Assembly (NCBI GenBank): GCA_038253945.1
Contig: JBBSGR010000004.1
Span: 1 to 64,000, forward strand
Reading direction: 5' to 3'
Length of the DNA: 64,000 nucleotides
Source: JBBRYW01 sp038253945
GTDB taxonomy: Bacteria > Actinomycetota > Thermoleophilia > Gaiellales > Gaiellaceae
Both the position numbers and the translations under genes were made by a program. This document shows positions 41,238-49,867 of this stretch, piece after piece. The notes below the pieces were generated by a model that was given only the letters and a program-made list of their open reading frames with translations, was not told where the DNA came from and made no database searches. Within the stretch, counting starts at the first letter, position 1; every line of letters starts with the position of its first letter.

Positions 41238-42150
41238 CAGCCGACCTCCGCCTTGCCGAAGAGCAGACGCTGTACGAAGGTGACCGCGAAAATGAGGATG
41301 AAGAGTGCAACACCGATCGTGGACGCATAGCCGAAGTTAACGTCGGCAATCGCGGTTCGGTAGAGGTAGAGCACCGCCGTCATGGTCGAGTAGTTCGGCC
41401 CGCCCGTCCCGCCGGACGCTATGAACGCCTGGTCGAAGACCTTGAGGCAGCCGATCACGGATACGACCGCCACGAAGAAGTGACCGGGCTTCAGGAGCGG
41501 GAACGTGATCTTCCAGAACGTTCGCCAGGAGCGCGCGCCGTCGATCGCCGCCGCCTCGTAGACGTCGGTCGGGATGGCTTGCAGCGCGGCGAGATAGAAG
41601 AGCATCATCGTGCCCGACGTCGTCCAGATATTCAGGCCCATGACCGATTGCAGGGCCGAGTCGGAGCGATCGAACCATGGGCGAGTGGTGCCGAGAACGG
41701 AGTTGAGCAGGCCGTTCGCGTTCAGGATGTAGATCGCGATTGCCGTGATGGCCGCGGAGGAGGCGAGCGCGGGGAAGTAGAACGCTGAGCGAAAGAACGA
41801 CCGCCCTCGAATCTTCTGGTTCACAACCACCGCGAGGGTGAGCCCGAGGGCCATCTGACCCGGCACGACGACCGCGGTGTAGATGGCCGTGTTCTTCATC
41901 GCCCGCCAGAAGAGCGCGTCGTGGTACAGGTCACGGTAGTTGTTCAGCCCGACACCTTGGGGATCTTGCCGAGCACGCCCCAATCGTTCGTCGAGATGTA
42001 GAAGGCGTAGACGATCGGAAAGATCATGAAGAAGAGGAAGAACACCATCGGGATGAGCACGAACGAATAGCCTACGAGCGCCTCGCGCAGCCGCTCGTTC
42101 CCGATCGTCACGCGTCTCTTCCTCGTCGCGACTGCCGCCACCCGCGTCAC
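41237..42150 (-). pseudogene. Sugar ABC transporter permease, MalF type, frameshifted
   Basis: The N-terminal frame (42150-41944) encodes L-V-G-Y-S-F-V-L-I-P-M-V-F-F-L-F-F-M-I-F-P-I-V-Y-A-F-Y-I-S-T-N-D-W, then K-I-P-K-V-S-G and a stop. The sense continues in the next frame as L-N-N-Y-R-D-L-Y-H-D-A-L-F-W-R-A-M-K-N-T and carries the EAA loop Y-E-A-A-A-I-D-G-A-R-S-W-R-T-F-W. One missing base at about 41947-41950 explains it. There is no obvious slippery sequence, so programmed frameshifting is unlikely. Confidence 0.8.
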
Positions 42151-42167
42151 CTCGCCCCGGGACGGCG

Positions 42168-42197
42168 CCCCTCCGCGGTTCGCTGTCCGCGGAGGGG
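42168..42197 (-). terminator. Hairpin between the binding-protein and MalF-type genes
   Basis: CCCCTCCGCGG-ttcgctgt-CCGCGGAGGGG, an 11-bp perfect stem, 20 bp after the binding-protein stop. This is a common position for a partial terminator that lets the binding protein be expressed above the permeases. Confidence 0.6.
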
Positions 42198-42217
42198 TCC
42201 GTCGTCCGCTTTCCCTT

Positions 42218-43249
42218 TTACTTCTTCAACGCGGCGTTGGCCGCGTCCTGCACCTTCTTGAGCATGGTCGCGATGCTCTCTTTGCCCTCATAGACGGCGG
42301 TCAGCTCGTTGCCGGCGATGGTGATCACCTTGTCGAAGCCGGGTGCGAACTGCCAAGCGCGGGCAGCCCCGGCAGCCTTCAGGAAAGCGCCACGGCCGGC
42401 GACCGGCGCGACGTCCTTGCGGGACGGGAGCGCCAGCCCCTTCGAGGTCCAGATCTTCATACCCTGCTTTCCGGTCAGGTAGGAGAGCAGCGTCCAGGCC
42501 TCCTTCTTGTGGCTCGAGTTCCGCGCCATGGAGTACGAGACCGTGAAGGCGAGGTTCCCCTGGGCCTTGTTCTTGATCATCGGGGCGATCTTGTACTTGA
42601 CGTCCGGGAACTGATCGGCCATGAAAGGAACGACCCAGTTGCCCTCGAACGCGATCGCGGCCTTTTCCTTACCCAGCGCCTCACCGCACCATCCCGCGCC
42701 GAGATCGGCGTGACGGCCGGCCAGCTTTGCCTTGTCGAGGCCGACCCAGAACTCCACCGTCTGGCGGACTGCAGGCGAGTTCACGGTCGCCTTGGTCTTG
42801 CTCGCGTTGATGAACGTGCCCTTGTTCTGGTAGATGAACGCCAGGAGGCGCGCCCAGTCCGCGTCGAGGCAAACGGGGCGTGCGTTGCCGGAGAGGCCTC
42901 CCTTCGCCTTGAGCTTCTGCGCGTCGGCCTTCAGCTGAGCCCAGGTCTTCGGCGGCGACTTGATGCCCGCCTTGGCGAACATCGCGGTGTTGTACTGCAT
43001 CGCGAGCGGCGACCAGTCCTTCGGCAGCCCGTACAGCTTGCCGTCACTCCCCTTGAACCCGTCGAGCAGCTTCGGGAAGAACGCCTTCGTGCTGAAGTGA
43101 GTGCTCTTGATGTAGCTGTCGAGCGGCTCGAGCAGACCTTGCGTCTGCCAGTCCGGAAAGACGTTCGAGTCGACGTAGAAGACATCCGGCGGCTTGCGGG
43201 CTGCGAACTTCGCCAGCATCTGCTCGGGATACGGGTTGAGAATCGTCAA
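42218..43249 (-). CDS. Sugar-binding protein of ABC importer, N-terminally truncated
   Basis: 343 residues of an extracellular solute-binding protein (family 1): M-L-A-K-F-A-A-R-K-P-P-D-V-F-Y-V-D, Y-G-L-P-K-D-W-S-P-L-A-M-Q-Y-N, E-G-N-W-V-V-P-F and W-T-L-L-S-Y-L-T-G-K-Q-G. There is no signal peptide, lipobox or first lobe strand; relatives have some 60-80 more residues before this point. The first codon, TTG 43249, overlaps the stop of the LON-domain gene. A deletion seems to have fused the gene's interior to the 3' end of that gene. As it stands the protein could not be exported, so it is probably non-functional. Confidence 0.75.
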   Translation of the reverse strand: MTILNPYPEQMLAKFAARKPPDVFYVDSNVFPDWQTQGLLEPLDSYIKSTHFSTKAFFPKLLDGFKGSDGKLYGLPKDWSPLAMQYNTAMFAKAGIKSPPKTWAQLKADAQKLKAKGGLSGNARPVCLDADWARLLAFIYQNKGTFINASKTKATVNSPAVRQTVEFWVGLDKAKLAGRHADLGAGWCGEALGKEKAAIAFEGNWVVPFMADQFPDVKYKIAPMIKNKAQGNLAFTVSYSMARNSSHKKEAWTLLSYLTGKQGMKIWTSKGLALPSRKDVAPVAGRGAFLKAAGAARAWQFAPGFDKVITIAGNELTAVYEGKESIATMLKKVQDAANAALKK

Positions 43250-43872
43250 CCGTTCTGGCGAACGTCCGGCGGGCGCCCGTTCCGCGCCGCAACCTCCCGG
43301 CGGGCCTGCTCGACCTGCGTCTTCTGCACGGCCCGCTTGAGCAGCCGGCGCATCAGCTCGAGCCGCTCACGCTCCGAGGTCATCTCGAGCAGCTGCTGCT
43401 TCGCGCTCGGGCCGAAGTCGACGCGAGCCGCAAGACCGAAGGAGAGGGGCACGCGCTCGTTCGGGTCCTCCACATCCGAGTCGAGCAGCGTGCGGAGCTC
43501 ACGGAAGAGCTCGACTGCCTGGCCGCGCTCGTCGGGCGACGCCGGGTCGTCCGCGTCCTCCACCGGCTCGGTCACCCCGGTCCGGAACGAGCGCCCGCCC
43601 GTTTCTTCCAGGAGGCGAAAGCGCTCGCCCCCCTCGACGACGACGTTGAGGCTTCCATCCTCGAGCCGCTCGAGTACCTCGACGACGGCGGCGCGCGTGC
43701 CGACCTCGCGAAGCCCGTCGTCGTCCGCGAGCAGGAGGCCGAACTCGCTGCTCTCGTCCAGGCACTCGTCGATCAGCTCCCTGTAGCGAGGCTCGAAGAT
43801 GTGGAGCGGCACCTGCTCGCCCGGGAGCAGCGCGAGCCCGAGCGGAAAGAGTCCGAGCTCGGCGCTAGGCAC
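43246..43872 (-). CDS. LON substrate-binding (N-terminal) domain protein
   Basis: 208 residues from GTG 43872, overlapping the gcvPB stop by 8 bp. The opening L-G-L-F-P-L-G-L-A-L-L-P-G-E-Q-V-P-L-H-I-F-E-P-R-Y-R-E-L-I is the Lon N-terminal/PUA-like domain, followed by F-G-L-L-L-A-D-D-D and V-E-G-G-E-R-F-R-L-L. The C-terminal third is helical. No AAA or protease domain is attached; such stand-alone proteins are common and their role is unknown. It sits at the end of the gcv operon. Confidence 0.85.
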   Translation of the reverse strand: MPSAELGLFPLGLALLPGEQVPLHIFEPRYRELIDECLDESSEFGLLLADDDGLREVGTRAAVVEVLERLEDGSLNVVVEGGERFRLLEETGGRSFRTGVTEPVEDADDPASPDERGQAVELFRELRTLLDSDVEDPNERVPLSFGLAARVDFGPSAKQQLLEMTSERERLELMRRLLKRAVQKTQVEQARREVAARNGRPPDVRQNG

Positions 43873-45358
43873 CTTTCTGCACCTCGAGCGCACGCGGCTC
43901 GCTCGGCTCCTGGCTCAGGTCAGGATGCCGCTCGAAGCCGTAGCGCACGATCGCCCGCCTCGCCGCCTTCACCTCGTCGAGCCGCTTCACGACCCGACCG
44001 TGCGGCGCCTCCTTGAGCAAGTCGCGCCGCTCGGCGGCGTCGCGGGCGATCTCGAGCATCGCCTCGGCGAACGCATCGAGTGTCTCCTTCGCCTCGGTCT
44101 CGGTCGGCTCGATCATCAGCGCTTCGGGAACGATCAGGGGGAAGTAGATCGTCGGCGGGTGGAAGCCGTAGTCCATCAGTCGCTTCGCCACGTCGAGCGC
44201 CGTCACCCCATGAGCCCGCTTCAGGTTGCGCGCCGAGACGACGAACTCGTGCATGCAGAGCCGGTCGAACGGCACCTCGTAGGCGCCGCGCAGGCGGGCG
44301 AGCAGGTAGTTCGCGTTCAGGACGGCGACCTCGGACATCTGGCGCAGAGCGGGCCCGTAGGAGCGGATGTACGCGTAGGAGCGGACGAAGACGCCGAAGG
44401 GCCCTGTGTAGCCGCGCACCTTCCCGATCGACTTCGGGCGGTCGAAGTCGAGGCGGAAGCGCTCCCCGTCCCGGACGACAGCCGGCACGGGGAGAAACGG
44501 CGCGAGCGTCTCGCGCACCACGATCGGCCCGCCTCCCGGCCCCCCGCCGCCGTGCGGTTGCGAGAACGTCTTGTGTAGGTTGATGTGGACGATGTCGAAG
44601 CCCATGTCGCCGGGCCGGGAGATCCCGCAGACCGCGTTCAGGTTCGCCCCGTCGTAGTAGAGCAGGGCCCCCGCATCGTGGAAGATCGCGGCGACCTCCT
44701 CGATCCGCTCGTCGAACAGGCCGAGGGTCGAGGGGTTCGTCAGCATCAGGCCGGCCGTCCGCTCGTCGACCTTGGCGCGCAGGTCGTCGAGGTCGAGGTT
44801 GCCGCGCGCGTCCGTTCCCACCTTCCGGAGCTTGTAGCCCGCCATCGTGACGCTCGCAGGGTTCGTTCCGTGCGCCGTGTCGGCCGTGATCACCGTGTCC
44901 CGCTCCTCGGCGCGGTCGGCGAAGTACGCCCGCATCAGCATCAGACCGGTCAGCTCGCCCTGCGAGCCGGCGGCGGGCTGGAGCGAGCACGCGTGCAGTC
45001 CCGAGATCTCGACGAGGATCTCCTGCAGCCGCCACATCAGCTCGAGCGCTCCCTGGGCACCGTCTGCCTCCTGCAGCGGGTGGAGGTCGCGGAAGCCGGG
45101 CAGGTTGACGACCCGCTCGTTGACCCGCGGATTGTGCTTCATCGTGCAGGAGCCGAGCGGGTAGAAGCCGGTGTCGATCCCGAACGTGCGCGCCGCGAGC
45201 GCGCTGAAGTGGCGGACGAGCTCGGGCTCGGAGAGCTCGGGCAGGCGGGGCGGCTGGGCGCGGCGAAGCTCGCGCGGAACCTCCGGTACAGGAAGGTCGT
45301 GCCGGGGAAGCGTCGAGGCTCGCCGGCCCGCCTGGCTTCGTTCGAAGATCAACTTCAT
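43865..45358 (-). CDS. gcvPB: Glycine dehydrogenase (decarboxylating) subunit 2
   Basis: 497 residues, the C-terminal-type subunit of the split P-protein. The PLP lysine is in I-N-L-H-K-T-F-S-Q-P-H-G-G-G-G-P-G. Other blocks are L-G-S-C-T-M-K-H-N-P-R, T-A-H-G-T-N-P-A-S and Y-Y-D-G-A-N-L-N-A. It decarboxylates glycine and loads the aminomethyl group onto the lipoyl arm of GcvH. It works as a heterotetramer with GcvPA, encoded just upstream with a 52-bp gap. Confidence 0.95.
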   Translation of the reverse strand: MKLIFERSQAGRRASTLPRHDLPVPEVPRELRRAQPPRLPELSEPELVRHFSALAARTFGIDTGFYPLGSCTMKHNPRVNERVVNLPGFRDLHPLQEADGAQGALELMWRLQEILVEISGLHACSLQPAAGSQGELTGLMLMRAYFADRAEERDTVITADTAHGTNPASVTMAGYKLRKVGTDARGNLDLDDLRAKVDERTAGLMLTNPSTLGLFDERIEEVAAIFHDAGALLYYDGANLNAVCGISRPGDMGFDIVHINLHKTFSQPHGGGGPGGGPIVVRETLAPFLPVPAVVRDGERFRLDFDRPKSIGKVRGYTGPFGVFVRSYAYIRSYGPALRQMSEVAVLNANYLLARLRGAYEVPFDRLCMHEFVVSARNLKRAHGVTALDVAKRLMDYGFHPPTIYFPLIVPEALMIEPTETEAKETLDAFAEAMLEIARDAAERRDLLKEAPHGRVVKRLDEVKAARRAIVRYGFERHPDLSQEPSEPRALEVQKGA

Positions 45359-45410
45359 CGGACCAGCCTGGACCTGCCGGAACTCGCCCCGGCGAGCTTG
45401 CTCTCCGTCG

Positions 45411-46730
45411 TCACGCAGCGAGCACCTCGGCCAGGCGGTCGATCTCTGCCGGCGTCCGCTTCTCGGTCACGCAGACGAGCAGCGCGTCGTCCATGCCCTC
45501 GTAGTCGCGGCCCAGCGCGTAACCGGGATGAACGCCGACCTCGCGCGCACGCGCGATCACCTCGCGCGCCGGCCGGTCGAGTCGGACGGCGAACTCCTTG
45601 AACGTCGGCCGCTCGAAGGCCGGTGGCAAGCCGAGCCTCTCCTTCGCGTACGCTGCGAGCGACAGGCAGGTCTCGCCGATCTCGCGCAGCCCTTGCGGGC
45701 CGAGCCAGCAGAGGTAGACGAGGCCCCCGAGCGCGAGCAGCGTCTGGTTCGTCGTGATGTTCGAGGTGGCCTTCTCGCGGCGGATGTGCTGCTCCCGCGT
45801 CTGCAGAGTGAGGACGTAGCCGCGCTCGCCGTCGACATCGGTCGTCTCGCCGACGATGCGGCCGGGCATGCGGCGGATCAGATCCGAGCGTGCGGCGATG
45901 AAGCCGTAGTGCGGACCGCCGTAGGAGATCGAGTTACCCGCTCCCTGCCCTTCCCCGATCGCGAGCGCGCACCCGTAGTTCCCGGGCGCCTCGAGGACGC
46001 CGAGCGAGAGCGGGTCGACGTGCGCGACCGGCAGCGCCCCGGCCTCGTTCGCGGCCGCGGCGAGCTCGGGCGCAGGCTCGAGGCAGCCGAGGAAGTTCGG
46101 CTGCTGGAAGATGACCGCTGCCGCGTCTCGCGACGCGGCAGCGACTTCGCCGGGGTCTGTCACCCCGTCTCGATGAGGCACCTCGACCACTTCGAGCTCG
46201 AAGCCCGGGGCATACGTCTTCACGACCTGGCGCACCTGGGGATTGACCGCCTCGCAGAGAACTATCTTCGAGCCGCTCGTCGCGTGCTTCGCGACGAAGC
46301 AGGCGTCCGCGGCGACGGTGGCTCCGTCGTAGCCGGACGCGTTCGAGACGTCCATCCCCGTCAGCTCGCAGATCGCCGTCTGGTACTCGAAGATCGCCTG
46401 CAGGATGCCCTGGCTCAGCTCGGGCTGGTACGGGGTGTACGCGGTCAGAAACTCGCCGCGCGAGAGGACCGCGTCGACGACCGCCGGCACATAGTGGTCG
46501 TACATCCCCGCGCCGAGGAAGGACAGCTCCTTTCCCGTGTCGACGTTCCGTGCCGCCAGCTCGGCCAGATGCGCGACGAGCTCGGGCTCCGAGAGTGCCG
46601 GCTCGAGGTCGAGCTGCCGGTCGAACCGGACGCGCTCGGGAATGTCTTTGAAGAGCTCCTCGACAGACGAGACGCCGACCGCGGCGAGCATGGCCTCGCG
46701 ATCGCGATCCGTCAGCGAGAGCTGACTCAC
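45411..46730 (-). CDS. gcvPA: Glycine dehydrogenase (decarboxylating) subunit 1
   Basis: 439 residues from GTG 46730, which overlaps the gcvH stop (GTGA). Recognisable blocks are F-L-G-A-G-M-Y-D-H-Y-V-P-A-V-V-D, Y-T-P-Y-Q-P-E-L-S-Q-G-I-L-Q-A-I-F-E-Y-Q-T, N-A-S-G-Y-D-G-A-T and T-S-N-I-T-T-N-Q-T-L-L-A-L. It lacks the PLP lysine, as expected for subunit 1. A longer frame upstream is only the gcvH region read in another phase. Confidence 0.95.
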   Translation of the reverse strand: MSQLSLTDRDREAMLAAVGVSSVEELFKDIPERVRFDRQLDLEPALSEPELVAHLAELAARNVDTGKELSFLGAGMYDHYVPAVVDAVLSRGEFLTAYTPYQPELSQGILQAIFEYQTAICELTGMDVSNASGYDGATVAADACFVAKHATSGSKIVLCEAVNPQVRQVVKTYAPGFELEVVEVPHRDGVTDPGEVAAASRDAAAVIFQQPNFLGCLEPAPELAAAANEAGALPVAHVDPLSLGVLEAPGNYGCALAIGEGQGAGNSISYGGPHYGFIAARSDLIRRMPGRIVGETTDVDGERGYVLTLQTREQHIRREKATSNITTNQTLLALGGLVYLCWLGPQGLREIGETCLSLAAYAKERLGLPPAFERPTFKEFAVRLDRPAREVIARAREVGVHPGYALGRDYEGMDDALLVCVTEKRTPAEIDRLAEVLAA

Positions 46731-47119
46731 TTCTCTGCGACGAGCTTCTTGTAGGCCTCGACGTCCATCAGGCTGTCGACCTCGGCCGGTTCCGAGAGCC
46801 GGATCCGGATGAGCCAGCCTTCGCCGTATGGATCCTCGTTGACGATTTCCGGCGCCTCGACGACCTTGCCGTTCACGTCGACCACCTCGCCCGAGAGGGG
46901 CGCGATCAGATCGGAAACCGCCTTGACCGACTCCGCTTCGCCGTAGGAGACGCCCTTCTGAATCGCCGCACCCTCCTCGGGTGGCTCGTAGTGCACGAGC
47001 TCGCCGAGGGCGTCCTGCGCATGCCACGTGATTCCGAGCGTCGCTTCGCCGTCCGCGATACGTGCCCAATCGTGCTCCTCGTTGTAGCGAAGGTCGTCCG
47101 GATAGCTCTCGGCCGCCAT
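46727..47119 (-). CDS. gcvH: Glycine cleavage system H protein
   Basis: 130 residues from ATG 47119, overlapping the gcvT stop. The lipoyl-lysine is in Y-G-E-A-E-S-V-K-A-V-S-D-L-I-A-P-L-S-G. N-terminal Y-N-E-E-H-D-W-A-R and C-terminal L-M-D-V-E-A-Y-K-K-L-V are standard. H protein shuttles the aminomethyl intermediate between the P, T and L proteins. The L protein gene is not in this window. Confidence 0.95.
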   Translation of the reverse strand: MAAESYPDDLRYNEEHDWARIADGEATLGITWHAQDALGELVHYEPPEEGAAIQKGVSYGEAESVKAVSDLIAPLSGEVVDVNGKVVEAPEIVNEDPYGEGWLIRIRLSEPAEVDSLMDVEAYKKLVAEK

Positions 47120-48177
47120 CAATCTCCTCCCCGGGGCTGGTAGATCGGCTTTCGGACGATACGGCCGGCGCGATGGCGACCGCGAACGTCGATCGTCAGC
47201 GCCATACCGGGCCGCGCCGCCTCGGCCGGCACGTAGCCCATGCCTATGCCGCGATCGAGCATCGGGGAGAGCGACCCCGATGTCACCTCGCCCTCTGGCT
47301 CGGCGATCCGCATTCCCCCGCGCGGGATCGCCCGCTCCTCCATCACGAAGGCGACGAGCCGGCGCTCGGGGCCGTCCGCTTTGATCCGGCGCAGCTCGGC
47401 CACGCCGGTGAACTCCTTGTCGAGCGCGCACACCCAGCCGAGGCCGGCCGAGATCGCGTCCGTCTCGGGTGTGATGTCGTTGCCATGAAGCGGGTAGCAG
47501 ACCTCGAGCCGAAGCGTGTCGCGCGCGCCGAGCCCGCAGGGCGTGACGCCTCGCTCGAGCACGAGATCCCAGACCGTCTCGGCGTCCTCGGCTGGGACCA
47601 GCAGCTCGACACCTCGCTCGCCCGTGTAGCCCGTGCGCGCGACCATGCACTCCACGCCGCCGATCTCTCCTTCAGCGAATGTAAACGCCGGCGCATCGTC
47701 GAGTCCGAGCCGCGCGATCGAGCGCGGGCCTTGCACGGCGAGGAGCGCGTACTCGTCGGAGACGTCTCGCACGTCGGAGCCCGTGATCTCCTCTTCTCTG
47801 AGCCAGGCAATCGCCGCTTCGCGATTGCCGGCGTTGACGACGAGCAGAAAACGGTGGTCGCCGAGCCGGTACACGATCAGGTCGTCGACGATCCCGCCGG
47901 CGTCGTTCGTCAGGAGCGTGTACTGCGCGCTACCGGTGCCGATCCTGTCGAGGTCGTTACAGAGCAGCGCCTGCAGGAACTCGTGCGCGCGGGGCCCCTC
48001 CACGTCGACCTGACCCATGTGGGAGACGTCGAACACTCCGGCGTCGGCGCGCACTGCCCGGTGCTCGGCGATCACACCTTCGTACTGCACGGGCATCTCC
48101 CAGCCGGCGAAAGGAACCATGCGGGCCCCGGCGGCGACGTGGCGCTCGTAGAGCGGTGTCCGCTGCAAGGTCTGCAT
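47119..48177 (-). CDS. gcvT: Aminomethyltransferase (glycine cleavage T protein)
   Basis: 352 residues. It transfers the aminomethyl carbon from GcvH to tetrahydrofolate. Typical blocks: M-V-P-F-A-G-W-E-M-P-V-Q-Y, A-V-R-A-D-A-G-V-F-D-V-S-H-M-G-Q, G-L-G-A-R-D-T-L-R-L-E and A-G-L-G-W. First gene of the gcv operon; a long perfect hairpin lies 14-48 bp upstream of the ATG. Confidence 0.95.
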   Translation of the reverse strand: MQTLQRTPLYERHVAAGARMVPFAGWEMPVQYEGVIAEHRAVRADAGVFDVSHMGQVDVEGPRAHEFLQALLCNDLDRIGTGSAQYTLLTNDAGGIVDDLIVYRLGDHRFLLVVNAGNREAAIAWLREEEITGSDVRDVSDEYALLAVQGPRSIARLGLDDAPAFTFAEGEIGGVECMVARTGYTGERGVELLVPAEDAETVWDLVLERGVTPCGLGARDTLRLEVCYPLHGNDITPETDAISAGLGWVCALDKEFTGVAELRRIKADGPERRLVAFVMEERAIPRGGMRIAEPEGEVTSGSLSPMLDRGIGMGYVPAEAARPGMALTIDVRGRHRAGRIVRKPIYQPRGGD

Positions 48178-48190
48178 GCGCAGCGGATGC

Positions 48191-48225
48191 TAGACGATCG
48201 ATCGGAAAATCCGATCGATCGTCTA
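48191..48225 (-). terminator. Perfect 16-bp hairpin between the TolB-like gene and gcvT
   Basis: TAGACGATCGATCGGA-AAA-TCCGATCGATCGTCTA. It begins at the stop codon of the upstream TolB-like frame and ends 14 bp before the gcvT ATG. It could terminate the upstream unit, or lie in the gcvT leader as an operator or RNA structure. No glycine riboswitch fits in this space. Confidence 0.55.
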
Positions 48226-48708
48226 ATCTTGGCCTCGAAACACAACCGGCGCCCCGAAAGAATTCGAAGAGCTAGGCCGACTCTTGCGAGAGTGGAAGCC
48301 CTCACTGATTGGAGGCGTGCGGCGCTTTCGCCGGCTACAGTCGCATGCGGCGTCGCGCCGAAAGGCGATTCGATTGCCGCGCGGCGCCCAGGAAGGTGAA
48401 AACTCTGACTTGTCGGTGAAGGTCAATTGCTTGAAATCTGTGCCGTCGAGGCTCACACTCCATATATCTGGACGTCGCGTCGGCAAGCTAGCGACGAATG
48501 CAACCTTCCGGCCATCTGGGGACGCGGTTGGAGAACGCTCATCCGTCGCGCTCGAGGTCAGGTCGCGAACGCCGCCAGTCTTCATGCTGACAAGGTATAT
48601 ATTTGCAGTCGCGGCGGTGCCCGGTCCGTTGACAAAGTGTGCAGCTGCGCCCAGAGGGACAGCCACCAGCAGCGCGACTGAGGGTAAGATCAGGAGACGC
48701 AGCGTCAC
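48223..48708 (-). CDS. TolB-like exported protein, probably truncated
   Basis: 161 residues from GTG 48708. A signal sequence (T-L-R-L-L-I-L-P-S-V-A-L-L-V-A-V-P-L-G-A-A-A) is followed by three TolB/WD40-type strands: N-I-Y-L-V-S-M-K-T-G-G-V-R, S-P-T-A-S-P-D-G-R-K-V-A-F-V-A and F-S-P-S-W-A-P-R-G-N-R-I-A-F. After residue ~125 the sequence turns into an Arg/Ser-rich tail without propeller character, so the gene seems cut off. The start overlaps the stop of the propeller gene upstream (GTGA), so it was built as part of that operon. Confidence 0.6.
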   Translation of the reverse strand: MTLRLLILPSVALLVAVPLGAAAHFVNGPGTAATANIYLVSMKTGGVRDLTSSATDERSPTASPDGRKVAFVASLPTRRPDIWSVSLDGTDFKQLTFTDKSEFSPSWAPRGNRIAFRRDAACDCSRRKRRTPPISEGFHSRKSRPSSSNSFGAPVVFRGQD

Positions 48709-49574
48709 GCAATGTCGCCGTCTTCGAGCCGCCAAAGAACCTCACCGCTTGTTATGCGCTGAACTTCGCCGAACGAATTGGCGAGAAGCGAGCCGTCCGG
48801 CGAGAAGCTGTAGCGCCGGGCACGACGCCCTTGATCCCGGGAGTCCACCTGAGCGCCGTCCTCTGACAAAAACGCTAGCGCATCGTTCCTGTTCTCTTCG
48901 TAGAAGTAGAGCACGCACGCCCAAGCGCTCAAACGATCGCTCCACGAGAGAGCCGCGACAAGCGACCCCGCGGGGGGCGCCCACTCCCATTCGACGCGTC
49001 CCCCGAGATCATGGCAACGAAGTTGCTTCTCGGATACCAAGACACGACCGGGTGCAAAAGCCACTGCCATGACTTCAGTGCTGTCCCGATAGCGCCACCG
49101 GTACGAGCCGCTCGCTCGATCGTAGCCTCCGTACCAGCCGGTTGGGCCGGCGCACAGCAGGTCGTCTCCATCGCTGCTTCCGTGGGCGCTCGCGACTCCA
49201 CGAAGGCTCGCAGTGGTTTCCCCCGTCTGCGAGCTCAGTATCTGCGCCGGCCCGCGTTTGTAGCCGACGGCAATGCCCCTTTCTTGCAGGGCAGTAAGCC
49301 ATTGCGCGGGTTCGCGCTCTTTGCGCTGCCAAACGACCTCGCCCTGCGGTGAATATCCAGCGATGGCTCGAGACTCCCAGCTCGCCACGACTACGAGAGG
49401 CGGTTCCCCCACCGCAGCCAAGCGGTAGCCACCTGGGCTCCAGATGCTTTGAAAACGCGCCAAGGGCCGCTTAGTCCCGGCGTGCCAGACTGAGAGGGTC
49501 CCATCGGACGCGGCCGTTGTCACCCATTCATTCGAATGTGGCGAGAATGTCACTTCCCTATACTCGCTAGTCAT
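48705..49574 (-). CDS. Beta-propeller protein A (paralogue of the gene at 49868)
   Basis: 289 residues with PQQ/WD-like blades: S-D-G-T-L-S-V-W-H-A-G-T-K-R-P-L-A-R-F, V-V-V-A-S-W-E-S-R-A-I-A-G-Y, Q-I-L-S-S-Q-T-G-E-T-T and L-G-G-R-V-E-W-E-W-A-P-P-A-G. No signal peptide or membrane segment, so cytoplasmic. It matches the divergent neighbour blade by blade, including the rarer A-W-A-C-V-L-Y-F-Y-E-E-N near the end. A canonical TTGACA (minus strand, 49623-49628) with TAGTTA 16 bp on gives a clear promoter. No enzymatic motif is seen. Confidence 0.75.
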   Translation of the reverse strand: MTSEYREVTFSPHSNEWVTTAASDGTLSVWHAGTKRPLARFQSIWSPGGYRLAAVGEPPLVVVASWESRAIAGYSPQGEVVWQRKEREPAQWLTALQERGIAVGYKRGPAQILSSQTGETTASLRGVASAHGSSDGDDLLCAGPTGWYGGYDRASGSYRWRYRDSTEVMAVAFAPGRVLVSEKQLRCHDLGGRVEWEWAPPAGSLVAALSWSDRLSAWACVLYFYEENRNDALAFLSEDGAQVDSRDQGRRARRYSFSPDGSLLANSFGEVQRITSGEVLWRLEDGDIA

Positions 49575-49867
49575 TACACTGAAAGGCGTTGGTTCGGCAA
49601 TAACTAAACTCTAGAAGTACGTTGTCAAGTGGAATAGACTGGCAATCTGATGTGCAAAGGTCAGCACTTCTGACATGCCAACTCTACCGCTCGAGTCAAA
49701 AAACGCACGCCACATGAGACTATACCTATAGGCTGCTGTGCGATGTGCGCTCCTTCTGAAACCTGGCGGAATTTCTTGGCTCGACCCCACCAATCGCCTA
49801 ATCTTTGCATTTGGTCGGTTCCTCGGTGGCCTCTTCGGCTTCCGGGTCTGGTACTAGGCCGAGAAAC
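49575..49867. other. AT-richer divergent intergenic region
   Basis: Base composition is clearly below the rest of the window (close to half A+T). It contains the promoter of propeller gene A. No small gene is supported; the frames crossing it are interrupted or lack starts. Confidence 0.5.
49601..49628 (-). promoter_or_regulatory. Promoter of beta-propeller gene A
   Basis: Minus strand TTGACA (49628-49623), 16-bp spacer, TAGTTA (49606-49601); the ATG is at 49574. Confidence 0.55.

Noticed and set aside
41940..41975. Programmed frameshift in the MalF-type gene
   Set aside because: No slippery heptamer or downstream structure is evident; a plain single-base deletion explains both frames.
48178..48222. 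Glycine riboswitch ahead of gcvT
   Set aside because: Only 45 bp separate gcvT from the upstream frame and they are filled by a simple hairpin; no aptamer core is possible.
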